Assembly (NCBI GenBank): GCA_934655875.1
Contig: CAKUHB010000009.1
Location: forward strand, 1 to 64,000
DNA: 64,000 nt
Origin: an uncultured Oscillospiraceae bacterium
Lineage (GTDB): Bacteria; Bacillota; Clostridia; Oscillospirales; Oscillospiraceae
Reading direction: 5' to 3'
The notes beneath the pieces are model-generated. The model was not told where the DNA came from. It did not search any database and saw only the letters and a list, made by a program, of their open reading frames with translations. The first letter of the stretch is position 1. Each line of letters opens with the position of its first letter. Positions 52,251 through 61,450 of the stretch are shown here, piece after piece. The position numbers and the translations under genes were made by a program.

Positions 52251-52279
52251 TTGCAATTTTTTTGTCCGCCATTTATAAT
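52251..52279 (+). promoter_or_regulatory. Promoter of ssnA-ygfK
   Basis: TTGCAA, a 17-bp spacer and a perfect TATAAT begin a transcript with an unusually long leader of about 150 nt. Confidence 0.65.
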
Positions 52280-52286
52280 GAAACTA

Positions 52287-52393
52287 CAATCTAAGATTGG
52301 TAGCTGTAAGGAAGTGTTTCGCACACGGGCTGCAACTATCACTCGGCTTGCACGGCAGAGTGTTTCAGATGAAGAATCTGAAGCACTTTTGTT
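52287..52393 (+). promoter_or_regulatory. ssnA leader with intrinsic terminator, candidate attenuator
   Basis: The 5' leader contains an 11-bp hairpin (GTGTTTCAGAT with ATCTGAAGCAC, 52360-52386) followed by TTTTGTT, a good terminator ahead of the gene. A competing stem CACTC/GAGTG (52340-52362) overlaps its 5' arm by three bases and could act as antiterminator. No leader peptide or known riboswitch core was recognised, including the purine aptamer. Confidence 0.5.
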
Positions 52394-52436
52394 ATATGCA
52401 AATACCCGGTGATCATCACGAAAAGGAGGATTATCC

Positions 52437-53780
52437 ATGTATTTACTCACAAACGGACGCGTCATCACCCGCGATGCGGGCGGCAAGGGCTACTATGAAA
52501 AAGGCGCCGTTGCCTACGAGGGCACCAAGATCGTCGAGGTCGGCGAAGAGACCGCGCTGCGCGCAAAGTATCCGCAGGCCGAGATCATCGACGCCAAAGG
52601 CGGCGTCATCATGCCGGCCTTCATCAACGCCCACACCCACATCTATTCCGCACTGGCGCGCGGCCTGTCCATCGTCGGCAACAACCCCACGAACTTCTAT
52701 GAGGTGCTCGACGGCACGTGGTGGGCCATGGACCGCAAGCTGACGCTCGAGGGCTCCCGCGCATCCGCCGACGCACTGTACATCGACTGCATCAAGCAGG
52801 GCGTCACCACGATCTTCGATCATCATGCCGCCTACTGTGAGATCCCCGGCTCCCTGTTCCAGATCGGCGAGAGCGCCAAGAAGTTCGGCATCCGCTCCTG
52901 CCTGTGCTACGAGGTCTCCGACCGCGACGGCGAAGAGAAGTGCTTACAGGCCATCAAGGAGAACGCCGACTGGATTACCTACTGTCAGGAAAAGAAGGAT
53001 CCGATGCTCGCCGCCATGTTCGGCGGTCACGCCCTGTTCACCATCTCCGATAAGACGTTTGACCGCATGGTCGAGGCCAACAACGGCCGCACCGGCTATC
53101 ATATCCACGTCTCCGAGGGCATGAACGACGTCTATGACTCCCTGCAGAACTATGGCCGCCGTCCGGTGCAGCGCCTGCACGACCACGGCATCCTGGGTGA
53201 CAAGACCATCCTCGGCCACTGCATCCACGTGAACCCGGCAGAGATCGAGCTGATCCAGACCACCAACACCATGGTCGTCAACAACCCCGAGTCCAACATG
53301 TCCAACGCCGTCGGCGTCTGCCCGGTGCTGCCGCTGTCCAAGGCGGGCATCCTCCTCGGTCTCGGCACCGACGCATGGACGAACGACATGATTGAGTCGC
53401 TCAAGGCCGCGCTCTGCGTCCAGCGTCTGAACGCCTGCCTGCCGAACGTCGCCTGGTGCGAGGTCACGGACATGCTCTTCAAGAACAACGCAAAGATCGG
53501 CGCGAAGTATTTCCCGGACGAGCTGGGTGTCCTCAAGGCCGGCGCAGCCGCCGACATCATCGTCATGGACTACAAGCCGTACACCCCGTTCTCCGATGAA
53601 AATATCGACGGCCACATCCTCTTCGGCATGACCGGCAAGCTCTGCCGCACGACCATCGCCAATGGCAAGCTCCTCATGAAGGATCGCGAGCTCATTGGCA
53701 TCGACGAGGAAGCCGAAAACGCCCACATTCTCGAAGCCGCCAAGAAGCTCTGGGGCGCGCTGAACCATCGGGAATATTAA
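52437..53780 (+). CDS. ssnA: Putative aminohydrolase SsnA
   Basis: The 447-aa amidohydrolase-superfamily protein has metal ligands in NAHTHIYSALARG, a further His pair in FDHHAAY, GHCIHVN and the Asp of GLGTDAWTND. It resembles guanine deaminase and chlorohydrolase relatives. SsnA is conserved next to ygfK and selenium-dependent hydroxylases in purine-degrading bacteria, where it probably opens or deaminates a purine-derived ring. AAGGAGG precedes the ATG. It is 56 bp upstream of ygfK. Confidence 0.88.
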   Translation: MYLLTNGRVITRDAGGKGYYEKGAVAYEGTKIVEVGEETALRAKYPQAEIIDAKGGVIMPAFINAHTHIYSALARGLSIVGNNPTNFYEVLDGTWWAMDRKLTLEGSRASADALYIDCIKQGVTTIFDHHAAYCEIPGSLFQIGESAKKFGIRSCLCYEVSDRDGEEKCLQAIKENADWITYCQEKKDPMLAAMFGGHALFTISDKTFDRMVEANNGRTGYHIHVSEGMNDVYDSLQNYGRRPVQRLHDHGILGDKTILGHCIHVNPAEIELIQTTNTMVVNNPESNMSNAVGVCPVLPLSKAGILLGLGTDAWTNDMIESLKAALCVQRLNACLPNVAWCEVTDMLFKNNAKIGAKYFPDELGVLKAGAAADIIVMDYKPYTPFSDENIDGHILFGMTGKLCRTTIANGKLLMKDRELIGIDEEAENAHILEAAKKLWGALNHREY

Positions 53781-53836
53781 GATATCACCGCTGTCTGCAT
53801 GGCGGACGGAGCCGTCCGCCATGCAAAAGGCCGCAA

Positions 53837-56809
53837 ATGAAAACAGGAGGAACTTACATGTCTGAAAAAATGTATCCGATCCCGTTCCGGTCTCTGATGA
53901 ACTGGATCGTTACCGAATATGCCCGCGAGGGTGAGATTTTCGGCGTCCATACCCCATATTACGCCACCGGCAAGACCCTGCCGATCTTCGGCGAGACCAT
54001 CGAGACCCCGTTCGGCCCGGCCGCCGGCCCCAACAGCCAGCTGGCGCAGAACATCATCGCCGCCTATTTTGCAGGCGCACGCTTCTTCGAGGTCAAGACC
54101 GTGCAGAAGATGGACGGCGAAGAGCTGGCCCGCTGCGTGCCGCGTCCGTGCATTCTGGCAAACGACGAGGGCTACAACCAGGAATGGTCGACCGAGCTGG
54201 AGGTGCCGCAAGCGCAGAACGAGTATATCAAGGCCTGGTGCGCACTGAAGGTTCTGTCCAAGGTCTATGGCCTTGGCTCGCCGGACGGCTTCGTGTTCAA
54301 CATGTCCGTCGGCTATGACCTCGAGGGCATCAAGGGCGAAAAGGTCAACAGCTACATCGACAACATGATGGACGCGTCCAATACTGCGCAGTTCCAGGAG
54401 TGCCTTGCCGTTCTCACCGAGCTGTTCCCGCAGGAAAAGGACTTCATCGCTTCCATCTCCCCGCGCGTCAGCCGCAGCGTCACCGTTTCCACGCTCCACG
54501 GCTGTCCTCCGCAGGAGATTGAGCGCATCGCGTCGTATCTGCTGACCGAGAAGGGTCTGCACACCTTCGTCAAGTGCAATCCGACCATTCTCGGCTACAA
54601 GACCGCCCGCACCATCCTCGACTCCATGGGCTATGACTACATCGTCTTTGACGAGCATCACTTCAACGAAGACCTTCAGTGGGTCGACGCCGTGCCGATG
54701 TTCGAGCGTTTGCAGGCGCTGGCCGATTCCAAGGGTCTGGAATTTGGTCTCAAGCTCTCCAACACCTTCCCGGTCGACACCACCCGGAACGAGCTGCCCG
54801 GCACCGAGATGTACATGTCCGGCCGCAGCCTGTTCCCGCTGACCATTGAAATGTGCAATCGCATCAGCCGCCAGTTTAACGGCAAAATGCGCATCTCCTT
54901 TGCCGGCGGCGCAGAGTATTTCAACTGCGACAAGCTGTTCGCGGCTGGCATCTGGCCCATCACCGTGGCTACCACCATTCTCAAGCCCGGCGGATACAAC
55001 CGTCTGGCCCAGATGGTCGAAAAGACCGAAAAGCTGCCGTATCACGCATTCAGCTGCACGGATTCTGCCGCCATCAGCGACATGTCCACGGCCAGCCACA
55101 CCGATTTCCACCACCTGAAGCCCATCAAGCCGCTGCCCGCACGCAAGAGTGAGGACAAGGTTCCCCTCATCGACTGCTTCACCGCACCCTGCAAGGGCGG
55201 CTGCCCGATTCATCAGGACATTCCGGAGTACATGGAGCTCTGCCGCCGCGGTCTGTTCGGCCCGGCTCTGAAGCTCATCACGGAGAAGAACGCCCTGCCG
55301 TTCATCACCGGCACCATCTGCGCGCACCGCTGCCAGAACAAGTGCTCGCGCAACTTCTATGACGAATCCGTCCACATCCGCGACACCAAGCTCATCGCAG
55401 CCAACCATGGCTACGAAGCGCTCATGGCCACGCTGAAGCCGACCGCCAAGGTTCCCGGCAAGAAGGCGGCCATCATCGGCGGCGGCCCGACCGGCATTGC
55501 GGCGGCCTATTTCCTCGCCCGCGGCGGCGTGGATACCACGATCTTTGAGCGCGAAGAGAAGCTCGGCGGCGTGCCGCGCTACGTCATCCCCGCGTTCCGT
55601 ATCCCCGATGAAGCCATCGACAAGGATATCTCCATCATGGAGCGTCTCGGCGTCACGGTCAAGTGCGGCGCGCCCGCACCCAGCGTGGAAGAGCTGAAAA
55701 AACAGGGCTACACCCACATCCTGATGGCCACCGGCGCATGGCAGGCGGGCGAGCTGGGCATCCCCGGCAACGTCAAGGGCGTCATCGGCTGGATGAAGGA
55801 AATGAAGACGCAGGTCAAGCCGTGCCTGGAGGGCCATGTGGTCGTCGTCGGCGCGGGCAACACCGCGATGGACGCCGCCCGCGTCGCCAAGCGCATGGGC
55901 GCTGCTTCCTCCGCCCTCGTCTACCGCCGCACGAAGAAGGAAATGCCCGCCGACGAGCATGAGCTGAAGCTCGCCATCGACGAGGGCGTTCAGCTGGTCG
56001 AGCTGGCTGCTCCGGTCGAGCAGAAGGACGGCAAGCTGATCTGCAACAAGATGAAGCTCGGCGAGCCTGACACTTCCGGCCGCCGCAGCCCGGTCGCCAC
56101 CGGCGAAACGTTTGAGATCCCGTGCGATCTCGTCATCTCCGCCATCGGCGAGAAGGTCGACGCGAAGCTCATGGCCGACAACGGCATCGAAATGGGCCGC
56201 AAGGGCCCGGCGTTCAAGACCAACGTTGAAAACGTCTGGTCCGCCGGTGACGCGCACAGAGGCCCTGCCACTGTCGTCGAGGGCATTGCCGACGCAGCCG
56301 CCTTCGCGGAAGCTGTCATCGGCGAAGCGCACACCTACGAGATCCCCGAGCAGGCCTATCCCACCAAGGCCGACGCCATCGCCAAGAAGGGCATTCTCAA
56401 GATGGCGAAGGACGCCTGCTGCGAGGGCAGCCGCTGCCTGAACTGCAACACGGTCTGCGAAAACTGCGCCGATTCCTGCCCGAACCGTGCGAACGTCATC
56501 GTGAAGCTGGCTGACGGCCGCCACGAGATCGTCCACGTCGACAAGATGTGCAACGAGTGCGGCAACTGCACGCAGTTCTGCCCGTATGCATCCGAGCCGT
56601 GCCACGACAAGTTCACGCTCTTCCAGACCGAAAAGGACATGAACGAGAGCGAGAACAAGGGCGTTCTGTTCCTCGGCGGCGACGCCATCCGCGTCCGTCT
56701 GGACGAGGACAAGACCTACGATCTGTCCCAGCCGAACGACCTGCCGAAGGAGATTGAGACCCTGATCCTCACCATCCGCAGCAAGTACGCGTATCTGTAC
56801 ACCGAATAA
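53837..56809 (+). CDS. ygfK: YgfK-type iron-sulfur flavoprotein (putative selenate reductase subunit)
   Basis: The 990-aa protein has an N-terminal dihydroorotate-dehydrogenase-like barrel (about 1-430). A GltD-like part follows, with Cys-rich CFTAPCKGGCPIHQD and CAHRCQNKCSRNF, the FAD motif IIGGGPTGIAAAYFLARGG, and the NAD(P) motif VVVGAGNTAMDAARVAKRMG. The C-terminus has ferredoxin-type Cys clusters (CLNCNTVCENCADSCP and CNECGNCTQFCPYASEPC). It should pass electrons between NAD(P)H, flavins and iron-sulfur clusters. Despite the selenate reductase label, its partner in Clostridia is usually purine or xanthine catabolism. No molybdenum hydroxylase gene is in this window. Confidence 0.9.
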   Translation: MKTGGTYMSEKMYPIPFRSLMNWIVTEYAREGEIFGVHTPYYATGKTLPIFGETIETPFGPAAGPNSQLAQNIIAAYFAGARFFEVKTVQKMDGEELARCVPRPCILANDEGYNQEWSTELEVPQAQNEYIKAWCALKVLSKVYGLGSPDGFVFNMSVGYDLEGIKGEKVNSYIDNMMDASNTAQFQECLAVLTELFPQEKDFIASISPRVSRSVTVSTLHGCPPQEIERIASYLLTEKGLHTFVKCNPTILGYKTARTILDSMGYDYIVFDEHHFNEDLQWVDAVPMFERLQALADSKGLEFGLKLSNTFPVDTTRNELPGTEMYMSGRSLFPLTIEMCNRISRQFNGKMRISFAGGAEYFNCDKLFAAGIWPITVATTILKPGGYNRLAQMVEKTEKLPYHAFSCTDSAAISDMSTASHTDFHHLKPIKPLPARKSEDKVPLIDCFTAPCKGGCPIHQDIPEYMELCRRGLFGPALKLITEKNALPFITGTICAHRCQNKCSRNFYDESVHIRDTKLIAANHGYEALMATLKPTAKVPGKKAAIIGGGPTGIAAAYFLARGGVDTTIFEREEKLGGVPRYVIPAFRIPDEAIDKDISIMERLGVTVKCGAPAPSVEELKKQGYTHILMATGAWQAGELGIPGNVKGVIGWMKEMKTQVKPCLEGHVVVVGAGNTAMDAARVAKRMGAASSALVYRRTKKEMPADEHELKLAIDEGVQLVELAAPVEQKDGKLICNKMKLGEPDTSGRRSPVATGETFEIPCDLVISAIGEKVDAKLMADNGIEMGRKGPAFKTNVENVWSAGDAHRGPATVVEGIADAAAFAEAVIGEAHTYEIPEQAYPTKADAIAKKGILKMAKDACCEGSRCLNCNTVCENCADSCPNRANVIVKLADGRHEIVHVDKMCNECGNCTQFCPYASEPCHDKFTLFQTEKDMNESENKGVLFLGGDAIRVRLDEDKTYDLSQPNDLPKEIETLILTIRSKYAYLYTE

Positions 56810-56854
56810 GACAAAAAGCTGCCCGCCGATTAGATGGTGGTCATAAAACAGTTA

Positions 56855-56887
56855 TGGAGCGTATCGATACCGATACGCTCCATTTCT
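56855..56887 (+). terminator. Terminator after ygfK
   Basis: TGGAGCGTATCG and CGATACGCTCCA pair perfectly around ATAC and are followed by TTTCT. Confidence 0.7.
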
Positions 56888-56896
56888 CATGTTGGG

Positions 56897-57021
56897 CCTT
56901 GGCTCTCCCTCCGGGAGAACTGTCACCGCAGGCGACTGAGAGGGCATTTGCGGTCTTCTTCAGCATTTCCCCTCTCCGTCCTCGCTGCGCTCGGCCACCT
57001 CTCCCAAAGGGAGAGGCAAGG
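56897..57021. mobile_element. MITE-like palindromic interspersed repeat
   Basis: The ends CCTTGGCTCTCCCTCCGGGA and TCCCAAAGGGAGAGGCAAGG are near-perfect inverted repeats of each other around a 125-bp element with no ORF. The inner sequence carries ACTGTCACCGCAGGCGACTGAGAGGG, here split by its own small hairpin. Closely similar elements are scattered through genomes of this clostridial group as I recall; only one copy is in this window. Confidence 0.65.
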
Positions 57022-57054
57022 GATGTCCGCACGAAATCAAATCATAACAGGAAC

Positions 57055-57082
57055 AGGCACAGCAGATGATCCTGCTGTGCCT
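57055..57082 (-). terminator. Terminator after icd
   Basis: AGGCACAGCAG and CTGCTGTGCCT pair around a six-base loop just behind the icd stop. On the minus strand a moderately T-rich stretch follows. Confidence 0.6.
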
Positions 57083-57096
57083 GCCAACTGTCCAAA

Positions 57097-58302
57097 TTAC
57101 GCTTCCATCCGGCTGCGGATGGCCTGGAGGAACTCCAGGCTGGTCACGGCCTGCGCGGGGCCGTCTTCGACAAGACCGACCAGATCCTTCGTCATGATGC
57201 CGGCCTTCAGGGTATCCATGCAGGCGGTCTCCAGACGATCTGCAAACTGCTCCAGCTCCGGCAGCTTGTCCAGCTGGCCGCGCTTTCTGAGCGCGCCGGT
57301 CCAGGCAAAGATCGTCGCCATCGGGTTGGTCGAGGTCTGTTCGCCCTTGAGGTATTTGTAATAGTGTCGCGTGACGGTGCCGTGCGCGGCCTCATACTCC
57401 GTCGTGCCGTCCGGCGCGACGAGCACCGACGTCATCATCGCGAGCGACCCGAACGCCGTGGAGACCATGTCGCTCATCACGTCGCCGTCGTAGTTCTTGC
57501 AGGCCCAGATGAAGCCGCCCTCGCTGCGGATGACACGCGCGACCGCGTCGTCGATGAGCGTATAGAAATACGTCAGGCCGAGCGCTTCGAACTGCGCCTT
57601 GTAACGCTGCTCGTACTCCTCCTCAAAGATCCGCTTGAACGCGCCGTCATAGACCTTGGCGATGGTATCCTTCGTGGAGAACCAGAGATCCTGCTTTGTG
57701 TCGATCGCGTACTGGAAGCAGGCTTTGGCAAACGAGCGGATGCTCGATTCCTTGTTGTGCTCGCCCTGGAAGACGGCCGGGCCGTCGACCTTCTGGACAA
57801 GAACGGTCTTCTCCTCACCCGATGCGCCGCGGAACGTCATGGTGCATTCGCCCGGCTCGTTCGTCTCAAAGCTGACCGATTTATAGACATCGCCATAGGC
57901 GTGACGGGCAATGGTGATCGGCTTTTTCCAGTTGCGCACGACCGGCTTGATGGAGTCCAGCAGAATGGGCGCGCGGAAGACCGTTCCATCGAGAATGGAG
58001 CGGATCGTGCCGTTCGGACTTTTCCACATCTGCGTCAGCTGCGGATACTCGATCATCCGCTGCGCGTTCGGCGTGATCGTCGCGCATTTGACGGCGACGC
58101 CATATTTTTTCGTGGCCAAGGCCGCGTCGATTGTGACCTGATCCTCCGTCTCATTGCGGTGCAGCAGGCCCAGATCGTAGTATTCCGTCTTCAGCTCGAC
58201 GAACGGGCAGATCAGCTCGTCCTTGATCATCTGCCAGAGGACTCTTGTCATTTCGTCGCCGTCCATCTCGACGAGCGGCGTTTTCATTTTGATCTTTTCC
58301 AT
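57097..58302 (-). CDS. icd: NADP-dependent isocitrate dehydrogenase
   Basis: The 401-aa protein matches the dimeric, eukaryotic-like NADP-IDH type: PLVEMDGDEMTRVLW, CATITPNAQRM, the substrate loop SPNGTIRSILDGTVFR, RHAYGDVYK, and ENFDGDVMSDM-like KNYDGDVMSDMVSTAFGSL. It converts isocitrate to 2-oxoglutarate and gives NADPH for glutamate synthesis. It is 12 bp downstream of an aconitase-family gene, so the two form a short oxidative branch of the TCA cycle. Citrate synthase is not in the window. Confidence 0.94.
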   Translation of the reverse strand: MEKIKMKTPLVEMDGDEMTRVLWQMIKDELICPFVELKTEYYDLGLLHRNETEDQVTIDAALATKKYGVAVKCATITPNAQRMIEYPQLTQMWKSPNGTIRSILDGTVFRAPILLDSIKPVVRNWKKPITIARHAYGDVYKSVSFETNEPGECTMTFRGASGEEKTVLVQKVDGPAVFQGEHNKESSIRSFAKACFQYAIDTKQDLWFSTKDTIAKVYDGAFKRIFEEEYEQRYKAQFEALGLTYFYTLIDDAVARVIRSEGGFIWACKNYDGDVMSDMVSTAFGSLAMMTSVLVAPDGTTEYEAAHGTVTRHYYKYLKGEQTSTNPMATIFAWTGALRKRGQLDKLPELEQFADRLETACMDTLKAGIMTKDLVGLVEDGPAQAVTSLEFLQAIRSRMEA

Positions 58303-58314
58303 AGCGCTCTCCTT

Positions 58315-60549
58315 TTATCCGCGGGCTGCGTAATAGTTCATCAGGCAGCCGTCCAGCAAAATCTCCGTTTCGTCCTGCGTCAGGCCCTTGACGTGCAGCA
58401 GGATCGGCTGCGTGCTTCCGTCCGCGCGGACGACCGTCGCGTGGAAGTCCTCACAGCCGTCAGACAGCAGGCTGCGCACATTCGGCACGAAGACAAAGTC
58501 GCCCGGTGCGTAGTCAAAGGCGGTATCTGCGTCCAGCGTGAACGGCAGCATGCCCCAGTTGATGCAGTTGCTGCGGTAGCGCTTGGTGGCGAACTCATAG
58601 CAGATATTCGCAAAGCCGCCCAGCACCTTCTGGCACGAGGCCGCCTGCTCGCGCGCGGAGCCGTCGCCCGGCTTGTTGGCGAACACGCAGGAGCCGAACT
58701 GCGTCGTCGGCAGGAGGGCGTCCGCGTCGCCGGCCGCGGCCAGCACCTTCCGCAGCACGTCCGGCGCCGCGCCTGCGCGGCGTCCGGCTTCCACCTCTGC
58801 GATCTTCTTTGCGCGCGGCACATAGTCCGGCACGCGGCGCGAGAGCGTGAACTCCGCCAGCCGCAGCGGGTTCGAGCGGTAAGAGGACGTCTCGCCGGAC
58901 GGGATCAGCTCGTCCGTCGTGGTCACAGGGTCGTGGATGACGGCGGCCAGCTCAAGGAGCAGGTTCTCGCCGAGGGCATACATCTTCGGCCAGTCGGTGA
59001 TGTTCGGGCCCATGATGAGCTTCGTCTCGGGCTGCGGATGGCCAAAGCCGTTGTAGACGCGGCGGGCATAGACGGTCTCGTCAAACTGATACGGATGGCG
59101 CTCCGGCGCATAGTCCAGCTCGTCCGCCGGCGTGATGCGGCCGCCGTTTTTCGCCGTCGCCGCGATGGAGCGCGCGTCCATCAGGCACACGCCTGCGAAC
59201 TGCCCCTCACCGGGCTTGGAGCCCTCGCGGTTCGGGAAGTTGCGCGTCGTATGGCGCAGGGACAAGCCGTTGTTGGCCGGAACGTCGCCCGCGCCGAAGC
59301 ATGGACCGCAGAAGCTCGGCTTGATGATCGTGCCGGTCTCCAGCAGCCGCTCCGTCACGCCCATGCGCGTCAGCGCAAGGCTGACCGGCACGGACGTGGG
59401 ATAGACGTTCATGGTAAAATAGCTGCTGCCGATCGAGCCGCCGTCCATGATCTGCGCAGCTTCGTCAATATTATCGAACATGCCGCCCGCGCAGCCGGCA
59501 ATGATGCCCTGATCGGCCCAGACCGCGCCGTCATGGATCTTGTCCAGCAGATGCACGTCTGCCTTCGGCCAGCGCTTTTTCGCCTCCGCTTCGACCCCGG
59601 CGAGCAGCTCCTCCGCATTCGCCAAAAACTCGCGGATGGTATACGCGTTCGACGGGTGGAACGGCAGGGCGATCATCGGCTCGACCGTGGACAGGTCAAG
59701 CTCGATCATGCGGTCATAATATGCGCCATCGAACGGGTGCAGGGGCTTGTAGGCCTCCGGGCGGCCGTGGATCTCAAAGAAGCGCTTCGTCTCCTCGTCC
59801 GTCTCCCAGATGGAGGACAGGCAGGTGGTCTCGGTCGTCATGACGTCGATGCCGTTGCGGAAGTCGATCGGAAGGGACGCGATGCCGGGGCCGGCAAACT
59901 CCAGCACGCGGTTTTTGACAAAGCCGCTGGCAAACGTCTGCTTGACCAGCGCGATCGCCACGTCATGCGGGCCGACGCCGCGGCGGGGCTTGCCTGTCAG
60001 ATAGACCAGCACGACCTCGGGCAGATCCGCGTCCCACGTGTGCTTCAGAAGCTGCTTGGCAAGCTCCGGCCCGCCCTCGCCCACGGCCATGGTGCCGAGC
60101 GCGCCGTAGCGCGTGTGCGAATCGGAGCCGAGGATCATCGCGCCGCAGGCGGCCATCTGCTCGCGCGCGTAGGAGTGGATGACGCTCTGGTTGGCAGGAA
60201 CGTAGATGCCGCCGTATTTCTTCGCCGCGGACAGGCCGAAGACGTGGTCGTCCTCGTTGATCGTGCCGCCGACCGCGCAGAGACTGTTATGGCAGTTTGT
60301 CAGCGCATACGGGATGGGAAATTCCTTCATGCCGGACGCGCGCGCCTGCTGGATGATGCCGACATAGGTGATATCATGCGACAGCATCGCATCAAACCGG
60401 ATCTGCAACTTATCCGGGCTTCCGGACTGGTTATGCGCCTGCAGAATGCGGTAGGCCATCGTTCTGGTTCTGCCCGCTTCTTTGGAAATGGGAGCGGTAT
60501 CGTGCGGCGCGCCGCCGCAGAGAAAAACGCCGTGCTCAGTTGTTTTCAT
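58315..60549 (-). CDS. Aconitate hydratase-family protein
   Basis: The 744-aa protein has aconitase iron-sulfur Cys in SFCGPCFGAGD, with another in GCAGGMFDNI. Substrate-loop motifs are GSDSHTRYGALGTMAVGEGG and, in the swivel domain, SNCINWGMLPF. It follows the YbhJ-type aconitase subfamily in layout rather than AcnA or AcnB. Cotranscription with icd supports citrate to isocitrate conversion. ATG 60549 follows GGAGAG; an upstream in-frame start would add 21 unlikely residues. Confidence 0.85.
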   Translation of the reverse strand: MKTTEHGVFLCGGAPHDTAPISKEAGRTRTMAYRILQAHNQSGSPDKLQIRFDAMLSHDITYVGIIQQARASGMKEFPIPYALTNCHNSLCAVGGTINEDDHVFGLSAAKKYGGIYVPANQSVIHSYAREQMAACGAMILGSDSHTRYGALGTMAVGEGGPELAKQLLKHTWDADLPEVVLVYLTGKPRRGVGPHDVAIALVKQTFASGFVKNRVLEFAGPGIASLPIDFRNGIDVMTTETTCLSSIWETDEETKRFFEIHGRPEAYKPLHPFDGAYYDRMIELDLSTVEPMIALPFHPSNAYTIREFLANAEELLAGVEAEAKKRWPKADVHLLDKIHDGAVWADQGIIAGCAGGMFDNIDEAAQIMDGGSIGSSYFTMNVYPTSVPVSLALTRMGVTERLLETGTIIKPSFCGPCFGAGDVPANNGLSLRHTTRNFPNREGSKPGEGQFAGVCLMDARSIAATAKNGGRITPADELDYAPERHPYQFDETVYARRVYNGFGHPQPETKLIMGPNITDWPKMYALGENLLLELAAVIHDPVTTTDELIPSGETSSYRSNPLRLAEFTLSRRVPDYVPRAKKIAEVEAGRRAGAAPDVLRKVLAAAGDADALLPTTQFGSCVFANKPGDGSAREQAASCQKVLGGFANICYEFATKRYRSNCINWGMLPFTLDADTAFDYAPGDFVFVPNVRSLLSDGCEDFHATVVRADGSTQPILLHVKGLTQDETEILLDGCLMNYYAARG

Positions 60550-60732
60550 GCTGCACTCTCCTCTCCGGCCATGCGGCCGGAAGCTGTCATAAAGTTGTGT
60601 ATACTGTACCACAAAATGACGTTTTTGAAAAGTCTTCTTTCAAAAATTCAAAAATTCAGCATTTTTCATAATATGTGCTTTTTCCCGCACGCTTTCTGCA
60701 AGTTTCTGTGCGTCATCTTTCATGTTTTCCGC

Positions 60733-60761
60733 TTGCCGCAGCGCGGTTTTTCATGTATGAT
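60733..60761 (+). promoter_or_regulatory. Promoter of the pseudouridine synthase gene
   Basis: TTGCCG, a 17-bp spacer and TATGAT lie about 28 bp before the start codon. The rest of the 239-bp divergent region to the aconitase gene is AT-rich with no gene. Confidence 0.5.
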
Positions 60762-60788
60762 ACCAGTATAAACATTCAGGAGGGCGTC

Positions 60789-61403
60789 ATGGCGCAGTAT
60801 TACATGCTCAATAAGCCGCGCGGGCTGCTGACGGCCCGGCGTGACGCGCGGCGGGAAACCGTCATGGTCTGCTTTCCGGAGGCGCTGCGCGAGGTGCTGC
60901 ACCCCGTCGGACGGCTGGACCGGGACAGTGAAGGGCTGCTTCTGTTCACGGACGACGGCATGCTGGATCACGCGCTGCTGCGGCCGGAGCATCACGTGGA
61001 GAAGGAATACGAATACCGCGCCTTCGGCACGCTGGACGAGGACGCGATCGGCCAAATGGAGACGGGCGTACCGATCCTCTCGGGGCGCGAGATCTCCCGC
61101 CCAGCGCGCGCGGTGCTCCTCTGCCACACCACCATCGGTGAGAGCGAAGCCTATCTTCCGGAGCGCTTCCGGGAAAAATATCTGAAAAATCCCACGCGGC
61201 CCGTCACGGCCGGAAAGCTCTGGATCACGGAGGGACGCAAGCACCAGGTGCGGATGATGGTCAAGGCCGTCGGCGGGCATGTGTTTTATCTCAAGCGGCT
61301 GGCCATCGGCCCGCTGCGGCTGGATGAAACGCTTCTGCCCGGGGAATATCGCCCGCTGCGGCCCGCAGAGCTGCAAGCGCTTCTGTCCGCAGCCAGACAG
61401 TAA
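60789..61403 (+). CDS. 16S/23S rRNA pseudouridine synthase (RsuA/RluB/RluE family)
   Basis: The 204-aa protein has the catalytic motif GRLDRDSEGLLLFTDDG with the essential Asp, the start YYMLNKPRGLLTARRD and the basic segment EGRKHQVRMMVKAVGG. It lacks an N-terminal S4 domain, like RluE. The ATG at 60789 follows AGGAGGG. It isomerises a uridine in rRNA; the exact site cannot be told. A strong terminator follows. Confidence 0.88.
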   Translation: MAQYYMLNKPRGLLTARRDARRETVMVCFPEALREVLHPVGRLDRDSEGLLLFTDDGMLDHALLRPEHHVEKEYEYRAFGTLDEDAIGQMETGVPILSGREISRPARAVLLCHTTIGESEAYLPERFREKYLKNPTRPVTAGKLWITEGRKHQVRMMVKAVGGHVFYLKRLAIGPLRLDETLLPGEYRPLRPAELQALLSAARQ

Positions 61404-61406
61404 AAA

Positions 61407-61450
61407 GCACCGGCGTACTGGATCCAGTACGCCGGTGCCTGATTTTTTAT
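61407..61450. terminator. Bidirectional terminator
   Basis: GCACCGGCGTACTG and CAGTACGCCGGTGC pair perfectly around GATC, with an A-run on the left and TTTTTT on the right. It serves both the pseudouridine synthase and the convergent ricT-like gene. Confidence 0.92.

Noticed and set aside
53777..56605. A 942-codon minus-strand open frame opposite ygfK
   Set aside because: It mirrors the codon pattern of ygfK and has no family features. The plus strand has complete flavin and iron-sulfur motifs.
57364..60771. A 1135-codon plus-strand open frame opposite icd and the aconitase gene
   Set aside because: It spans two real genes and their spacer, with low-complexity composition and no start signal.
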